A DNA stretch of 64,000 nt from Physcomitrium patens (Eukaryota > Streptophyta > Bryopsida > Funariales > Funariaceae): the NCBI RefSeq assembly GCF_000002425.4, contig NC_037254.1, forward strand, positions 1,494,589 through 1,558,588. Direction: 5' to 3'. The notes under the pieces were generated by a model that saw nothing but the letters and a program-made list of their open reading frames with translations, searched no databases and had not been told where the DNA came from. A program made the translations under genes and the position numbers. Of the stretch, positions 25,757 through 37,708 are shown piece by piece; position 1 is the stretch's first letter, and each line of letters opens with the position of its first letter.

Positions 25757-26333
25757 TTACATACATATATAATTCTTATGTAGTATCAAAGACAAAAACT
25801 TAATAAAAATAAATAAAAAAGTGAGACTTTTTTCAAAGAAAGATGACAAAATAGAAATAACTAAATATGTATATTAAGAAAGAAATTGGAATGGCTATTG
25901 CCAAAAGATAAGAAAACTAGAGATCCTTGAAACTAGACTAGAAGTAAGAAAAGAGTTGACCAAAGTGAAGAAGGCTTTACTCTTGCCTCTATATATAATA
26001 TCTACCTAGGAGCTATGTGGTGACATTCTATAGGACCTCCAAAAATATGTTGACTTTGCACAACACGTATCTTAACGTGCAAGACAAGTTTTCTATATGG
26101 GCACTATATAGTTAGCTTGTTTCACACGCTACCAACACGTATGGCATGTGGTTAACTTGTTGACAAAGTTTCTAATCTACGAATCAAGAATAAATACAAG
26201 TAAAGTCAAAGCAGCGTCTATAAAGCTTCTAAGAAGCTTTTCTAGAAGATATTATGAAATTAATCTACTTTTATCTACTTCTACCTATTCATATTATTTA
26301 AGTAACAATTATAGTAAATATATGTCTATTACA
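25757..26333 (-). repeat. 3' LTR of gypsy fossil C
   Basis: Aligns with 31489-32059 at roughly nine positions in ten. Its right end (TGTCTATTACA on plus) is fixed by the adjoining polypurine tract. The left end near 25757 is approximate because the first 30 bases have diverged. Confidence 0.85.
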
Positions 26334-26347
26334 TTATTCCCCCGTCT
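26334..26347 (-). promoter_or_regulatory. polypurine tract of fossil C
   Basis: On the minus strand GACGGGGGAATAA lies directly before the 3' LTR. This is the expected primer for plus-strand synthesis and it fixes the LTR boundary. Confidence 0.8.
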
Positions 26348-29300
26348 AAAAACGAGTTCCATGGAGAGCGGTGATGACATGTCGAGGAAGTCTAAGATGC
26401 GGCAAATTATATTTGCCACATACTCTGATCTTTGTTCTCTTCGAAGATGATTGATAGGACCTCTCAACCATCGATAGTGTCCCATACTAGGGTAGGAAGA
26501 CCACCTAATTATTTGATCATTATTGAAGCCTTCATAACTTCTTTCAAATAAAATATTTGGAATAGCGTCAAGAATTGTTCCTACCTCTGGTAAAATCACC
26601 AAACATCGGGAGTCCTTTTCAAGGTCATGATATCAAATGTGTTCTATCTTGCCATTTATTCGAAAAAAAACATGTCGTTCTTGAGGATCTTCATCTCAAT
26701 TGTGTCGTCTTGATGGTTGTGACAATCATAATGTCTTGTCTGACAGATCAATAAATAAAGGCTCTTCAGTCGAATCCACTAGTTATTGGTTCTCCATCTC
26801 CTTAGCATCATAACTACAAAGAAGCTACAAACAATGATTGAAAATAGAATGTTATCTTGGCTAGATCTTGTTTCTTTTATAAAGAAGGTTTTTATCTTAA
26901 TTTTGATGGATATCAGAAATGAAAAGCCTCCATTGCCTTTCCTACATTTGCAAGATTCTTTACTAGCTTCCATGTCCATTTACTAATATCATATTTGCAT
27001 CAATGGATAAGATATTCGAATTTATTTTGGTATCGCCTTGAATCTAGAACTTCTTCTACTTTAAACTCTTTACTATTGTCTACTTCTATAGGAGGAGGTG
27101 GAGCTTGTCTACTTCTATAAGAAGACGTGAAGCTTGTCTTCTTCCTAGTATGTCTACTATCTTATATGATTCAAGAAGAGACACATGGAATATTAGATGG
27201 ATTTTCATTGACTCCGATAGGTGTAAACGATATGCAACTCGATTGATTTGTGTAGAAATAGAAAATGGTCTAAGCCTTTGATAGTCCAACTTGTCATAAG
27301 GACGAGTGATCTTGATATTATCATGAAGTAATTATACCTTGTCATCCATGTAGAATAGTGGTTGTTTCTTTTCATAGACATCCGCATTAACCTTTTTTTG
27401 TTCTTGAGCTTCTTTTAATTGCGCCTTCATTATTGCATATATCTGTGACAAATGAATTGTCAAATCTTTTGTTGTAAGATTATCAATTTTTGAAAAGCGA
27501 AAAGTATCAAGTCATTGATGATAACCATAATTGGTAAAAAAAGGTGTTTATTTTGTAGAAGAATGTACCATGTTATTATAAGCAAACTCTGCCAATGGCA
27601 AAAGAGTTGTCCAATCATCTTATTGGTATTTGATTGTACATCCTAAATACTGCTTCAAAACTTGATTAACACACTGCGTTTGATAGCAATAGATATTATC
27701 AAGAAAGAGCTTAGCTATTTCTTTACTTGTGATAGATTTTGTACATGGTACAAAATGTACTATCTGAGTAAAACGATCTACTATCACGAATATAGAGTCA
27801 TAAGAATCTGAGATTGAAAAATCCATAATGAAATCCATAGAAACAGAAGACCATGGTTGTTTTGGAATGGATAATGGCTGAAGAAGTTCTTAAGATTGAT
27901 GATAAGGAGTTTTTTTTTTTTTTTTTTTTATCTTGAGCAAACATCAAAAGATTGTACAAAATCTTTGACTACCTTTCATATTTGGGACCACCAAAAATCC
28001 TTTGATATTAGTTCTAAAGTTTTATTGTACCTAAAATTTCATGCTGCTATAAAGTCATGACGAGCTTGAAGAACACATAATTGAGCTTTACCTTCTAGAA
28101 TATGTAGGCATCCCTCAAAATATAGTAGATTGTTCTTGAATTCAAACTTGTATCATAACCCTTTGAAGGATTTTCTTTAATATCATAAATAAGACGATCA
28201 GAAGACATACTTGATTGAACTTACTTAATAAAAGTTGAATCAACAATTAGTGTTGATTTCATTATTTGAAGATGAAGATACTCTAGTTTCAAGAGAATTA
28301 TCTGCTGCTAATCAAAAACAACATATTCTTCGTTTAGTATAAGATAAGATTGTCTAGAGAGTGCATCTGACAAATCTTGTTATTTTTCCAATCAATAAGT
28401 GATCTTGAATTCGAATCTTGACAAAGACATACTTCAATGGACTTCGCGATGATTCAAAAAACGTGCTCATATAAAATATTTAAGGTTCTTGTGATCCATA
28501 TACACGATAACTAGACTAGAAGCACCTTCTAGATAATGGCGCCATTCTTGAAATGAATCCATGATTGCAAGAAGTTTTTTTATCGTGGATCTCGTAGTTG
28601 ATCTCAGTTGCTGAAAAGTTTTTGGAATGAAAAGCTACTAGATGAAGTTTATCATCTATTCCCATTTGCGATAATACGGCACCTAAAGCAAAGTCTGATG
28701 CATTTGTTTCTATAAAAAATGGCTTAGAAAAATCAATATGATATAAGATTGGTGTAAAAACAAAAGATATCTTTAAAGCTTTAAATGCCACTTCGGCTTC
28801 TTGATTCCATTGAAGTTTGTCTTTATAAGTCAAACGTGTAAGTGGAACTAAAACTTGAGAGAAGTCTTTGATGAAGATCCAATAGTAGTTGGCAAATCCC
28901 AAAAAACATTGGACATATCTTACCATTTTTGGGATCTTTCAACCTATAATAGCTTGAACTTTCTTAGGATCCATCATAAGTCGATCATTTGAAATGATGT
29001 ATCTTAAAAAGTCAACTTGAGTAGTGTGAAATATACACTTTTCTATCTTGGCATAGAGTCATATATCTCTTAGTTTTTGTAACACATGATGAACATAAAG
29101 TTCATGTTTTTTAATGTCCTTAGAATAGATTAAAATGTTGTCTAGGTAACAAACAATAAAATCATCTAAACACTCTCGAAAGGTATCATTCATTAGATGT
29201 TGGAATGCTATTAGTACATTTATAAGTCCAAAAGACATGACGTTGTATTCAAAATATCCATACCTTGTTCAAAATGCAATCTTCCATTCATCTCCTTCTT

Positions 29301-31475
29301 TGATGCATACCAGATTGTATGCTCCTTGTAAATCTATTTTTGTATAGATCTTAGCTTAATTCAAATGATCAAAGAATCTAGATATCAAAGATAGCGAATA
29401 TCTGTTCTTAGTGATGATTTTGTTGAATCCTTGATAATCGACACACATCTACAATGATTCATTTTTTTTCTTCACAAATAAAATTGAAGCTTTTGTTGGA
29501 GATTTGGAATAGCATATGAAGTTTTTGGCCAGATTTTCTTCAATATACTCCTTGAGTTCAACCAACTCATTTTGTGATAAACTATAGATTGGTCCAAATG
29601 GCAGTTGTGCTCCTTCTTGAAGGTCAATTGAGTAATCATAGGAACAATGTTTCGAAAGAGTATCTACATTCTTCTTTTCAAATACATCTTAAAAATTTTG
29701 ATATTGGCTTGGAATGTTACTTGAAATCTTTCCACTAGTAGAATCATATGTTGCATAAATGACACAAGGTGATCTTTCTTTTGCAGCATGCAAGAAAACT
29801 CTTACACCTACAAAAACAGATTTAATTGTACTAGACTTATGACTTTCTACTTGATTAACTACACTCTTAGTCATACTTTTAAAAAAGTGAAGACTACGAG
29901 AAGTCTAATCTATTTTAGGATTATATTTTTTTAGCCATGATAAATCTAAAATAATTGGATTAGAGGGAGATGTAATAATATTAAATATTACTAAGCTACT
30001 ATGACTATTAGTTGTTACTTTTGTAAGAAGGGTTTCATGAATAATATCTCTTGAAGACAACAGATGACCATCTATGACTTCTACATGAACATGTTTAGTT
30101 TTCTTCACTAAAAGTATGCTATGTCTTTTAGCAAATTCTTCATCTAAAAAATATCCCGAGGCTCCTAAATCTAATAAGGCAGAGGCTTTGTGATGTTTAG
30201 GTCCTAAAATAATATTTATTGTAAAACAAAGAGAGGGTTTTGAGGAGAGAATAGGACCTTTATTAGGTGTTGTATAAGGTTCCAACCACATGGTCCCTAT
30301 TGTAGCTGAATAAACTTGTTTTTTGACATACTATCTTTTTTGATAGTCGTACTCCTCATTTTGTAGTTGCGTCGCTTCTTTGGGCAATGATGAGCAATAA
30401 GCTTAGGTTCTCCACAATATAAGCACAATCCTTCTTGACGATGATGAGTCTTTTCTTGCTTAGTAAGAGGTTTGAAATGTACTGCATTAATTTACATATC
30501 CTCTACTCCCGAATATATGTGCTAAAGAGATATTGGTGTTGTGATTGAATTATAGTAACGTCGAGGTCCACTTGTATGGTTCTCAGATCAAAATTCAAAA
30601 AGATGATTGTCACACTTAACAATCAATTGCTTGACTCAATATTTGAGGATCAAGTAAGTTGAGCATTAATTTTTTTACCTCATATTGTAATCCATAGAAA
30701 AATTGGCTGACAAGTGCAGCATCATCCCACTTGATATCAGTTGGAAGTTGTCGAAACTATGAAGCTTACAACATTACTAATCGGTTGTCTTATCATAAAA
30801 TATAGATCTTATTGGTTGCAATACAAATTGCATCATGTTCTCCATACATGGATCAAAACTCTACCAAAAAAGCCTCTATATTATCCAATATTACATTTCG
30901 TTGTTTAAAAAAAGATAAAAACTACGATAATGTTGAATATGAAAGAAGCGTATGAATGAATCTAACTTGTGATCTGAGAGTTAGATAGCTTTGGGGTTGA
31001 AGTTCAATCACAAGTTGTACTTGATTGATAAATCCTTTAAACTTTGTTCTAGTGCCATCAAACTTCTTGGATAGGATAATTCTTGGTTCTCTAATACTGG
31101 AAGGATGTTCTACCATAAGAGAAGGGATATGATTTGGAGCAGATGTTAAAATAGCTCCAATCATTTCTATATCTTCACTTCCTGTCAATCTTATTGCTCC
31201 TTGTCATGGTAAATTGAGTTGATACATTGCAAGTATTAACTCCGTCAATTGCTCTTGCATTTGTGCCATTGCATTCTTCATTTCAGCAAGTTTTGCCATG
31301 ATAACACTTAGAAAAAAAAGATGTCTAGTATTGCTCAAGACAAATAGAAGAGATGACTTGATAACAAAGAAAATACTAAGGACAATATGAGTTTAGAAAA
31401 GGGTAATCTGTAACTTCTAATATGCTTATGTCTTATGAAGAGAAAGGGGTAATCCACTCTTAATTAAGATTAGAC

Positions 31476-31491
31476 AAAGCTCTGATATTGT
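31476..31491 (-). promoter_or_regulatory. primer-binding site (initiator tRNA-Met type) of fossil C
   Basis: On the minus strand ATATCAGAGCTTTGTC follows the 5' LTR. It matches the plant initiator tRNA-Met primer site TGGTATCAGAGC followed by TTTG, apart from the decayed first bases. Confidence 0.8.
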
Positions 31492-32059
31492 AAGTGAACT
31501 CTTATCAATCTGTCAAGGACAAGAATTTAATACAAATAAATAAACAAGTGAGACTTTTCTCAAAGAAAGATGAGAAAATAGAAATAACTAAATATGTATA
31601 TTAAGAAAGAAATTGAAATGGCTATTGCCAAAAGATAAGAAAACTAAAGATCCTTGAAATTAGACTAGAAGCAAGAAAGGAGTTGAGCAAAGTGAAGAAA
31701 GATTTACTCTTGCTTCTATATATACTATCTACCTAAGAGCTATGTAGTGACATTCTATAGGACTCCAAAAATATGTTGACTTTGCACAAAACGTATCTTA
31801 ATTTACAAGGCAAGTTTTCTATGTGGGCGCCACATAGTTAGCTTGTTTCGCAAGCTACCAACATGTATGGCACATGGTTAATTTGTTGACCAAGTTTCTA
31901 ATCCATGAATCAAGAATAAACACAGATAAAGTCAAAGCAACATCTATATAGCTTCTAGGAAGCTTTTCTAGAAGATATTATGAAATTAATCTACTTTTAT
32001 CTACTTCTACCTATTCATATTACTTAAGTAACAATTATAGTAAATATATGTCCATGACA
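31489..32059 (-). repeat. 5' LTR of gypsy fossil C
   Basis: On the plus strand it runs from TGTAAGTGAAC to GTCCATGACA, so it has TG...CA ends and is about 571 bp long. It aligns with 25757-26333 and, inverted, with the LTRs at 13260 and 18127. No certain target duplication was seen next to it. Confidence 0.88.
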
Positions 32060-32568
32060 TGTAGACAATTAAAAGTGTATAATGGATTGACAACTTGTAT
32101 CCACTATATTAATTGGTAGTCAATGTATAATTATTGCAACTTATTAAACCATGATGCAACCTTATAAGACAAGTGTTCACATTTCAATTAAACCTTGATT
32201 GCTAAGTTACTTGTTAGTATGTTCATACTAAAAAGTCTATGTCAAAAGATCATAGACTTATATTATAAGAACTAAAACCTAAGGCTCATTTCAAGCAGTT
32301 AGTTCTTTTGGATCCTTGATGGTTGGATAATGAGCTAATATGTATTTCATATTAATATACTTCTATCTTACAGCAATACATACCTCATATTCTCTAACAG
32401 ATTTATCCAAAATCTATGCAAAATTTGTATAATTTGAATGATCATATACTTCAACATTTTACAGTCCCAAATGCCCAATTTAAGGATTGATTGTTGGTGA
32501 TAGATATGGTAGACTAGTGAGGGCAAATTTTTAGAAAATGTGTTGAGAACCTCCTCCAGATCGAGGAT

Positions 32569-32775
32569 TCACACAAAGGATCTCGCTGACCCAAGCGGCT
32601 GGTGGGATACGAAAGACCCGCAGCTGCCAGGCTTGAGCTTATCCAAATCTTGTAGGGTGCTGTTGGATTGCCAAGCTGCCACTAAGCCACGGAGCCCATA
32701 ACAATGCAGTCCAACAGAAACTGTTACTTTATATGCTGTGCGCGTGCGTTCTTCCACTGGGAACTGCTTTGACAT
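32569..32775 (-). CDS. unassigned small open frame
   Basis: 68 codons from an ATG at 32775. It stands out because local G+C is much higher than in the flanking DNA. The product is hydrophilic with a short Val/Leu/Gly middle, no membrane segment, and no domain I recognise. It could be a decayed exon, a small peptide gene or chance. It lies downstream of the VAMP-like gene on the same strand, over 1 kb away. Confidence 0.2.
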   Translation of the reverse strand: MSKQFPVEERTRTAYKVTVSVGLHCYGLRGLVAAWQSNSTLQDLDKLKPGSCGSFVSHQPLGSARSFV

Positions 32776-33064
32776 TTACTGATTTACAAAAAACAGCACA
32801 ATTTAAGTGCAGTGATAGGTTTGCAAAGTCTTCGCCATATGAGTATTTTCCTTCATTTTCTTAGTTATTTTCATTTTGCTGCAATCCACAGTTTATCAGT
32901 TTCGTTCTTTTCTTGATTGGGTTAGCATGTGGGTTAAATTAACAGATTAGAATAATTTTAATGTACAACATATTAGAATAACACTAATCATGTTACATAT
33001 TTCGTAACTTGAATCATCCTTCTTTTGATCAAGCCATTGGCATCTCTGCGATTATCACAAAGAG

Positions 33065-33081
33065 CCCTAAACCCTAAACCC
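33065..33081 (+). promoter_or_regulatory. telo-box / short plant telomere motif
   Basis: Two and a half units of CCCTAAA. In plants this AAACCCTAA motif (telo-box) is common in promoters of translation-related genes. Here it lies between two minus-strand frames with no obvious plus-strand gene. A short interstitial telomere remnant is the alternative. Confidence 0.5.
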
Positions 33082-33198
33082 GCTTCACTTCGCATCACTT
33101 CGCTGAATCTCCTTTATACTTGAGGTTGCACAACATTTCCAACTATTGTACAAGCACATGTTTCAAATGGAAACCCTGCATTCAGGATTATGAACATT

Positions 33199-33223
33199 AC
33201 ACACACACACACACACACACACA
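33199..33223. repeat. (CA)n microsatellite
   Basis: About twelve AC units downstream of the VAMP-like gene. Confidence 0.95.
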
Positions 33224-33930
33224 TCTGTAATGACAAGACTCGAGTCTGCACATGATCACGCAAAGGAGAAACTTGCAATCAATTTTTGACCTACAGGACC
33301 ACACAATAGTCCATCAGACTGACATAGGACAACTGAGAAACATCAATGAGCCTTGTGCGTAGTCTTGCTGCAGAGATGTACATAGAGAGGTCAGTAGTCA
33401 AGACACACATTAGAATTTGAAAGAGAAACGAGACTGCTCACGACCATTGCTCACTGATCACTCAAACCAGTTCTGAAGCTAGCAATTTAGGCATCATGCT
33501 TCACCTCCGATCAAGAGAGGTCCAACCACCACATGAGGCACTCAGACTTCGAAATTGGTATGTTACTGTAAATGTGTGGGGATGCAGGCTCTTCCAGCCC
33601 TACGCTCAAGAAAGATAGATTCAGACCCATGCACACCGAAATTGGTGGCCGTTAGCCAGGCAGATCGAGGTGAGTTCTCGAATACCCAGGAAGATTCCAA
33701 CTAGTAAACATGGAATTTTTCATGGATGATTAACGATGCGTCATGGCTACCAATGGTGCTCACTACACTTCCATTGCCATGTATCAATCTAAACTGCAAG
33801 CCCCGTGGGTGATCCCTAGAAGTCAACCCACTCCCTTCGACATGAAAAACTAATCTTGGATCTGTTTGTGAGGCCTCAATGTAGGATGCCAGCATATGAT
33901 GTTGGGCATAAACGATTTCATATGGTCTTA

Positions 33931-34638
33931 CTATTCAGCAGGGGGAACATTAGCAGGAGTTGTTCCAGGCATACCAGGGTTATGGCAGATGAAATCTCTA
34001 CAGATTGAGAGATAGATGATGAAGGCAACTATGATGATGAGGACTAAGACGAGGAGCTTCAGTTTGAAGTGTGCACACCACGCCCTGCGTCGAATCTGAT
34101 TACCCTGCTTTTCGAAGACATGCGCATTGGAGTGAAGATCATCTGTCTTGCCTACTAGAAGATCGATCCTTTCGTTTCGGTCAAGCAACTTCTCGATGTT
34201 CACCATCATGATTTCCTTCACCTCCGCCACTTGAGACTTGATTTTCGACATTTTCTTAATCTCTTCAGGGTTGGCGGCAACAAAGTCCATGTGCTCCTTC
34301 AACCTCGGCCCGAACTCCGCATTGAGGCTATAAGTGACCGCGAGATCGGCCCTCCCGCCTTGATACCGGTGCTGGAAATCATTCTTCACGCGGTCTAAGA
34401 AGGCGAACGCAATCTGGCGGCTGAAGTCCTCATCAGCCACCGCTAGAAATGTGAACCCATCCTCAACAAGGAAATTGAATGTGTGTCGATCGCATACGTA
34501 AGTGTGCTTGTTGTTGCCTCCAGGCAGCTTTGCCAAACACTGCGCCGCAATTCTGTTCGAGTTTCCGGACACCGACGCGTATTCAGCGAGAACAGTCGTC
34601 CCCCTCGACACAAAACTGTATATCAAGCCCTCCTCCAT
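33931..34638 (-). CDS. VAMP72-like longin-domain R-SNARE
   Basis: The gene encodes 235 residues in one exon. The ATG at 34638 is chosen because it gives MEEGLIYSF, matching the usual plant VAMP72 start (GQQSLIYSF). The frame stays open 24 nt further up but without another ATG. Residues 1-120 form the longin domain (YSFVSRGT near 7-14, HTFNFLVEDGF at 52-62). Residues 127-186 form the R-SNARE helix, with zero-layer Arg154 in L-L-D-R-N-E-R. Residues 191-212 are the membrane anchor. VAMP72 proteins act on secretory vesicles and the plasma membrane by pairing with Qa-, Qb- and Qc-SNAREs. Oddities are the lack of introns, where plant VAMP72 genes usually have several, and a lumenal tail of about 23 residues rich in Pro, Gly, Thr and Asn after the anchor. 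The SNARE core looks intact, so the product may be functional. Confidence 0.93.
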   Translation of the reverse strand: MEEGLIYSFVSRGTTVLAEYASVSGNSNRIAAQCLAKLPGGNNKHTYVCDRHTFNFLVEDGFTFLAVADEDFSRQIAFAFLDRVKNDFQHRYQGGRADLAVTYSLNAEFGPRLKEHMDFVAANPEEIKKMSKIKSQVAEVKEIMMVNIEKLLDRNERIDLLVGKTDDLHSNAHVFEKQGNQIRRRAWCAHFKLKLLVLVLIIIVAFIIYLSICRDFICHNPGMPGTTPANVPPAE

Positions 34639-34910
34639 CTCGCTCCGCGTCTTGTCTTGCAATCCCCAAGTCCTTCAACCTTGTATTGTCCCACACCCAC
34701 GCCACAAGCAGCACTCCGCTACTCCCCCATACTGCTAGAGTTATCTGATCTTTTCCGTGAAACACTAAAATCTGCAAATATTCCTTGGAGAAGATTTAAA
34801 AGAGAAAAAAGTAAAAGAAAAAGAAAAAGAAAAAGACTGATTAACTAACTAACTAGCCAACTAAAAGGTACAATTAACGCACACAAACTGAGGATTCTTA
34901 ACTACTACAA
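34639..34910 (-). promoter_or_regulatory. putative 5' leader of the VAMP-like gene
   Basis: GC-moderate DNA upstream of the VAMP start. It includes a purine-rich AAAAGA-type repeat on the plus strand (34795-34837), hence a CT-rich tract on the coding strand, which is common in plant leaders. The plus-strand frames overlapping this region (34479-34848) are antisense shadows. Confidence 0.35.
34795..34837. repeat. purine-rich AAAAGA-type simple repeat
   Basis: Four or five imperfect hexamer units, then AACT repeats (34843-34855). It lies about 160-200 bp upstream of the VAMP-like start codon. Confidence 0.85.
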
Positions 34911-35165
34911 TTAAGCAAACAGCGAGAGATCCCTCCCTTGCGAGCTACTCACTTCCACATACTCGCACTCGGACAGAACCAGCATCTGTGGATCTAGATC
35001 ACTGTCGATGCTGATCCGACCCTTGACTCTAGCTACCAGCTGAGCAGGATCGACAGTGTCACAAGTTCGAAGCAGCCTTCGTGCTTTTTGGTTTCCATTT
35101 CCGCAAGTTGCCGAACCGTTCGACCCGGGACTCCACTTGAGGTGGTACCAGAAAACGGCTTGCAA
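34911..35165 (-). pseudogene. exon-like open stretch, possibly the 3' end of a host gene
   Basis: This minus-strand frame of about 84 codons lacks its own ATG and ends at 34911. Its last 50 residues (CDTVDPAQL, then ISIDSDLDPQ, then LSECEYVEV) look like genuine protein: balanced composition, alternating acidic and hydrophobic residues, GC-moderate codons. An in-frame stop lies just upstream, so it would need a splice acceptor within the stretch or is a gene remnant. I do not recognise the family. It lies upstream of the VAMP-like gene on the same strand. Confidence 0.25.
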
Positions 35166-37459
35166 GAACCTTCAGATTCGAATTGCAGGTGACTGTAATC
35201 GCCAGTTTGTTCCCCGAAAGCTTGCTTTACAGCACACACTTCACTACCAGGAAGCTCATTTAGAAGGGCATTCGCCCTCGTTCATTGAATAATTTTTGTT
35301 TGCAAGTCAAACCTGGAAACTTGTTATCATTTCGTTATCTTCCATGGAAAGTCTCTGTATATGTTACCTTCATTTACGAGGAATTGTAAATGATAGGAAC
35401 ATGCAAGGATGCTACCATCCAGAGTAATATTAGCAATGTTTTTTTTTACGACAAGGACGCCATTCAGGGAACTGGGATCTTTGGAGTTGCTTGTATTAGT
35501 TACTTTCGTTGTATGGCCCAGCTTAGATTTCCATGCATTGCCACTGGCTTCTAGACCTGATTAACCTTCTCTTGTACAACGAATTAGACATATACTGCAG
35601 TGGGGGAAAGCATTGGTCAACTAAGTTTTATTCAGTAGCTTCAACAGGAACGCGGGTTCACAGCTTGATTTCCAAGCTTCGATTCACAAGACAAGCAAAT
35701 GTAGAAGTTACTTGACTCATTGGTTCACATACTGGTGATGCCCTATTTGGTTCCTTGTAGTAGAATCAGCAGATCTCCTTATTGTGATATAACCAATGTA
35801 CTATTATAAACATGATACCATGTTTGAACAGCAGCGTGCAACTGCATGTGCCTCAGTTTGAGTATGATACATGAGGCATGTTTGCTTGGAGTTGAGGTAA
35901 GACAATATTGAAAAGTAATTATGTTGCTGTGAGGTTTGATAAAGTTAGGTTTGAAATGGGAAGTTTAATGTTCAGGAAATGTTTAATTAATAAATTGTGT
36001 CATTGCTACAACTAATGAAGTTATAATGAATTTTTTTAAATATTAGGAGCATAAGGGTTTGGAGTATTAATAAACTGATAAACATACTTGAAAATCTAAT
36101 CTTAATAAATATATAAAACATGTATATATAGTAAGAAGTAAAAGCTTAGATGCATTCAATTATTTTCATTCTTGCCATGTTTTTGCTGCATTTTTAGAAT
36201 ATATAATTCATAAAATAATAAAAATGATTGTATAGTATAAGCTTTAAATACAATATATTACAATAAATTTTGCATATCTTACTGTGAAAGCATGTGATAA
36301 CATTAACAATGAACATAATTCTAAAGTTTTGTCTAAGTTTTTAAGGTCTTTATAGTCCATTTTTGTATTTTTTGTATATGAAAAATACAAAAAACTACAA
36401 AATAGATAATTTTGCAATTCATTATAAATAAATAAAATATTTTTTTTGTATTTTAATTATTTTTAGACTCCGTTAATGTATCTTCATTATTTTTATTTGG
36501 TATATATGATTTTTCAAATTAAAATTATTTCTGCTAAAAATACTTATTTAATTTAGTAAATAATTATAAATAAATAAAATTTCCTTAAAGTCAAATTATT
36601 TTTACAAGTAAAAGAATCATTATAAATAAAAATTTATTTAATCTTAGATATAATTATTGTAATTGATACAGTATTTTATGTATTTTATTTTATGTAATAT
36701 TTCTTATTTATTTTTTGAAATAATTATTTTAAATAAATTTTCTATTCGTATTTTTGGATATAATTTTCATATAATTATTATTAGTTAAAAAAGAAAAAAT
36801 ATACAATAATCTTTTAATATTTGTGAAATTAAGAATAATTTAAATTAACTTAAATTACCATTATATCTAAAACAAATTACTATAATGATATAAAATATTT
36901 TATTTTTATATTAGTATCTTAAAATATTAAAAGTCTAGTTAATGTTTATTTATATTTCTTTAATATTTATAGAAAAAAAAATTAAGAAGTTTTATTAAAA
37001 TAAATTATTATTTTATAAAAGCTATTATAAAGATTTGGAGAAACATTTGAAGACCCTACAAGGTTTTTAAGATAATTGAATTTTATTTAAAGACCTTGGT
37101 ATATTAAAAATTATTAGAAAATAATATTTAAAAAAAAATATAGCCAATAATTGTATAAATCCAATGTATTATTTTTATAGGTTATTGTACCTTAGAAGTT
37201 CATAGGAGAATAAATTAGAAAATTGTAGCTTATATGCAACATCTTTTATATTGCTTATAAGTTATTTTATTATTTTTTTTTTACCATTTTTTTATTACAA
37301 TTTATTTTATTTTTTGAATTTTCTTAATCTTATCACATATAAAGAATAAGTTTTATTTAGAGTCAATTTTTGATTAGAGTAAAAAGATAAAATTTATTTT
37401 TAAATCTTTATTTTGGCACTAAGAATATTGCATCTCTATATATAAGCTACTTTATTATG

Positions 37460-37493
<34 letters not shown>

Positions 37494-37496
37494 AAA
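37460..37496. repeat. T27-A10 homopolymer tract
   Basis: 27 T residues directly followed by 10 A residues. Such tracts exclude nucleosomes and are prone to length errors in assemblies. Confidence 0.9.
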
Positions 37497-37673
37497 TTTA
37501 AAAATCTTCTTTAAAAAAATATATAAAATTTTTATAGAGAGAGCAAGGATTAGAAATGAAGGAGGTGAGAGGCACTGATTGTAATGATGGTTTTCAAAGA
37601 TGATCCATTTTTCTTATGATGGTTATGATAGGATGAATCAACTTAATAAATAGATGGATTATTTTAACATTCC

Positions 37674-37698
<25 letters not shown>
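37674..37698. repeat. (TA)n microsatellite
   Basis: About twelve TA units in AT-rich DNA. Confidence 0.95.

Positions 37699-37708
<10 letters not shown>

Larger units (their letters stand above)
25757..32059 (-). mobile_element. Ty3/gypsy chromovirus fossil C, near full length
   Basis: 6.3 kb read right to left: 5' LTR (31489-32059), tRNA-Met primer site, gag (about 31310-30600, with the open stretch 31188-30922), zinc knuckle (about 30480-30330), protease (30291-29905, LLDLGAS), reverse transcriptase (about 29650-28930, active site near 29140), RNase H (28926-28350), pre-integrase zinc region (about 28150-27900), integrase core (27838-27550), integrase C-terminal motif with FHVSLLE (27289-27086), chromodomain (about 27065-26940, VEEVLDSRRY), polypurine tract, 3' LTR. 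It has all the parts of a chromovirus but is broken at many points (tens). LTR divergence of roughly a tenth suggests an old insertion. Confidence 0.92.
32060..33930. other. 3' side of the VAMP gene island
   Basis: Up to about 32500 the DNA is AT-rich with nothing recognised. From 32540 to 33930 it is GC-moderate and includes an unassigned open frame (32569-32775), a telo-box (33065-33081), a CA repeat (33199-33223) and presumably the 3' untranslated region of the VAMP-like gene. The 64-codon minus frame at 33701-33895 shows no domain and probably lies in that untranslated region. Confidence 0.45.

Noticed and set aside
33065-33081. A chromosome end or long interstitial telomere.
   Set aside because: Only two and a half units, with ordinary DNA on both sides.
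34479-34848. Plus-strand frames opposite the 5' part of the VAMP-like gene.
   Set aside because: Antisense shadows of a well-supported gene; no domain.
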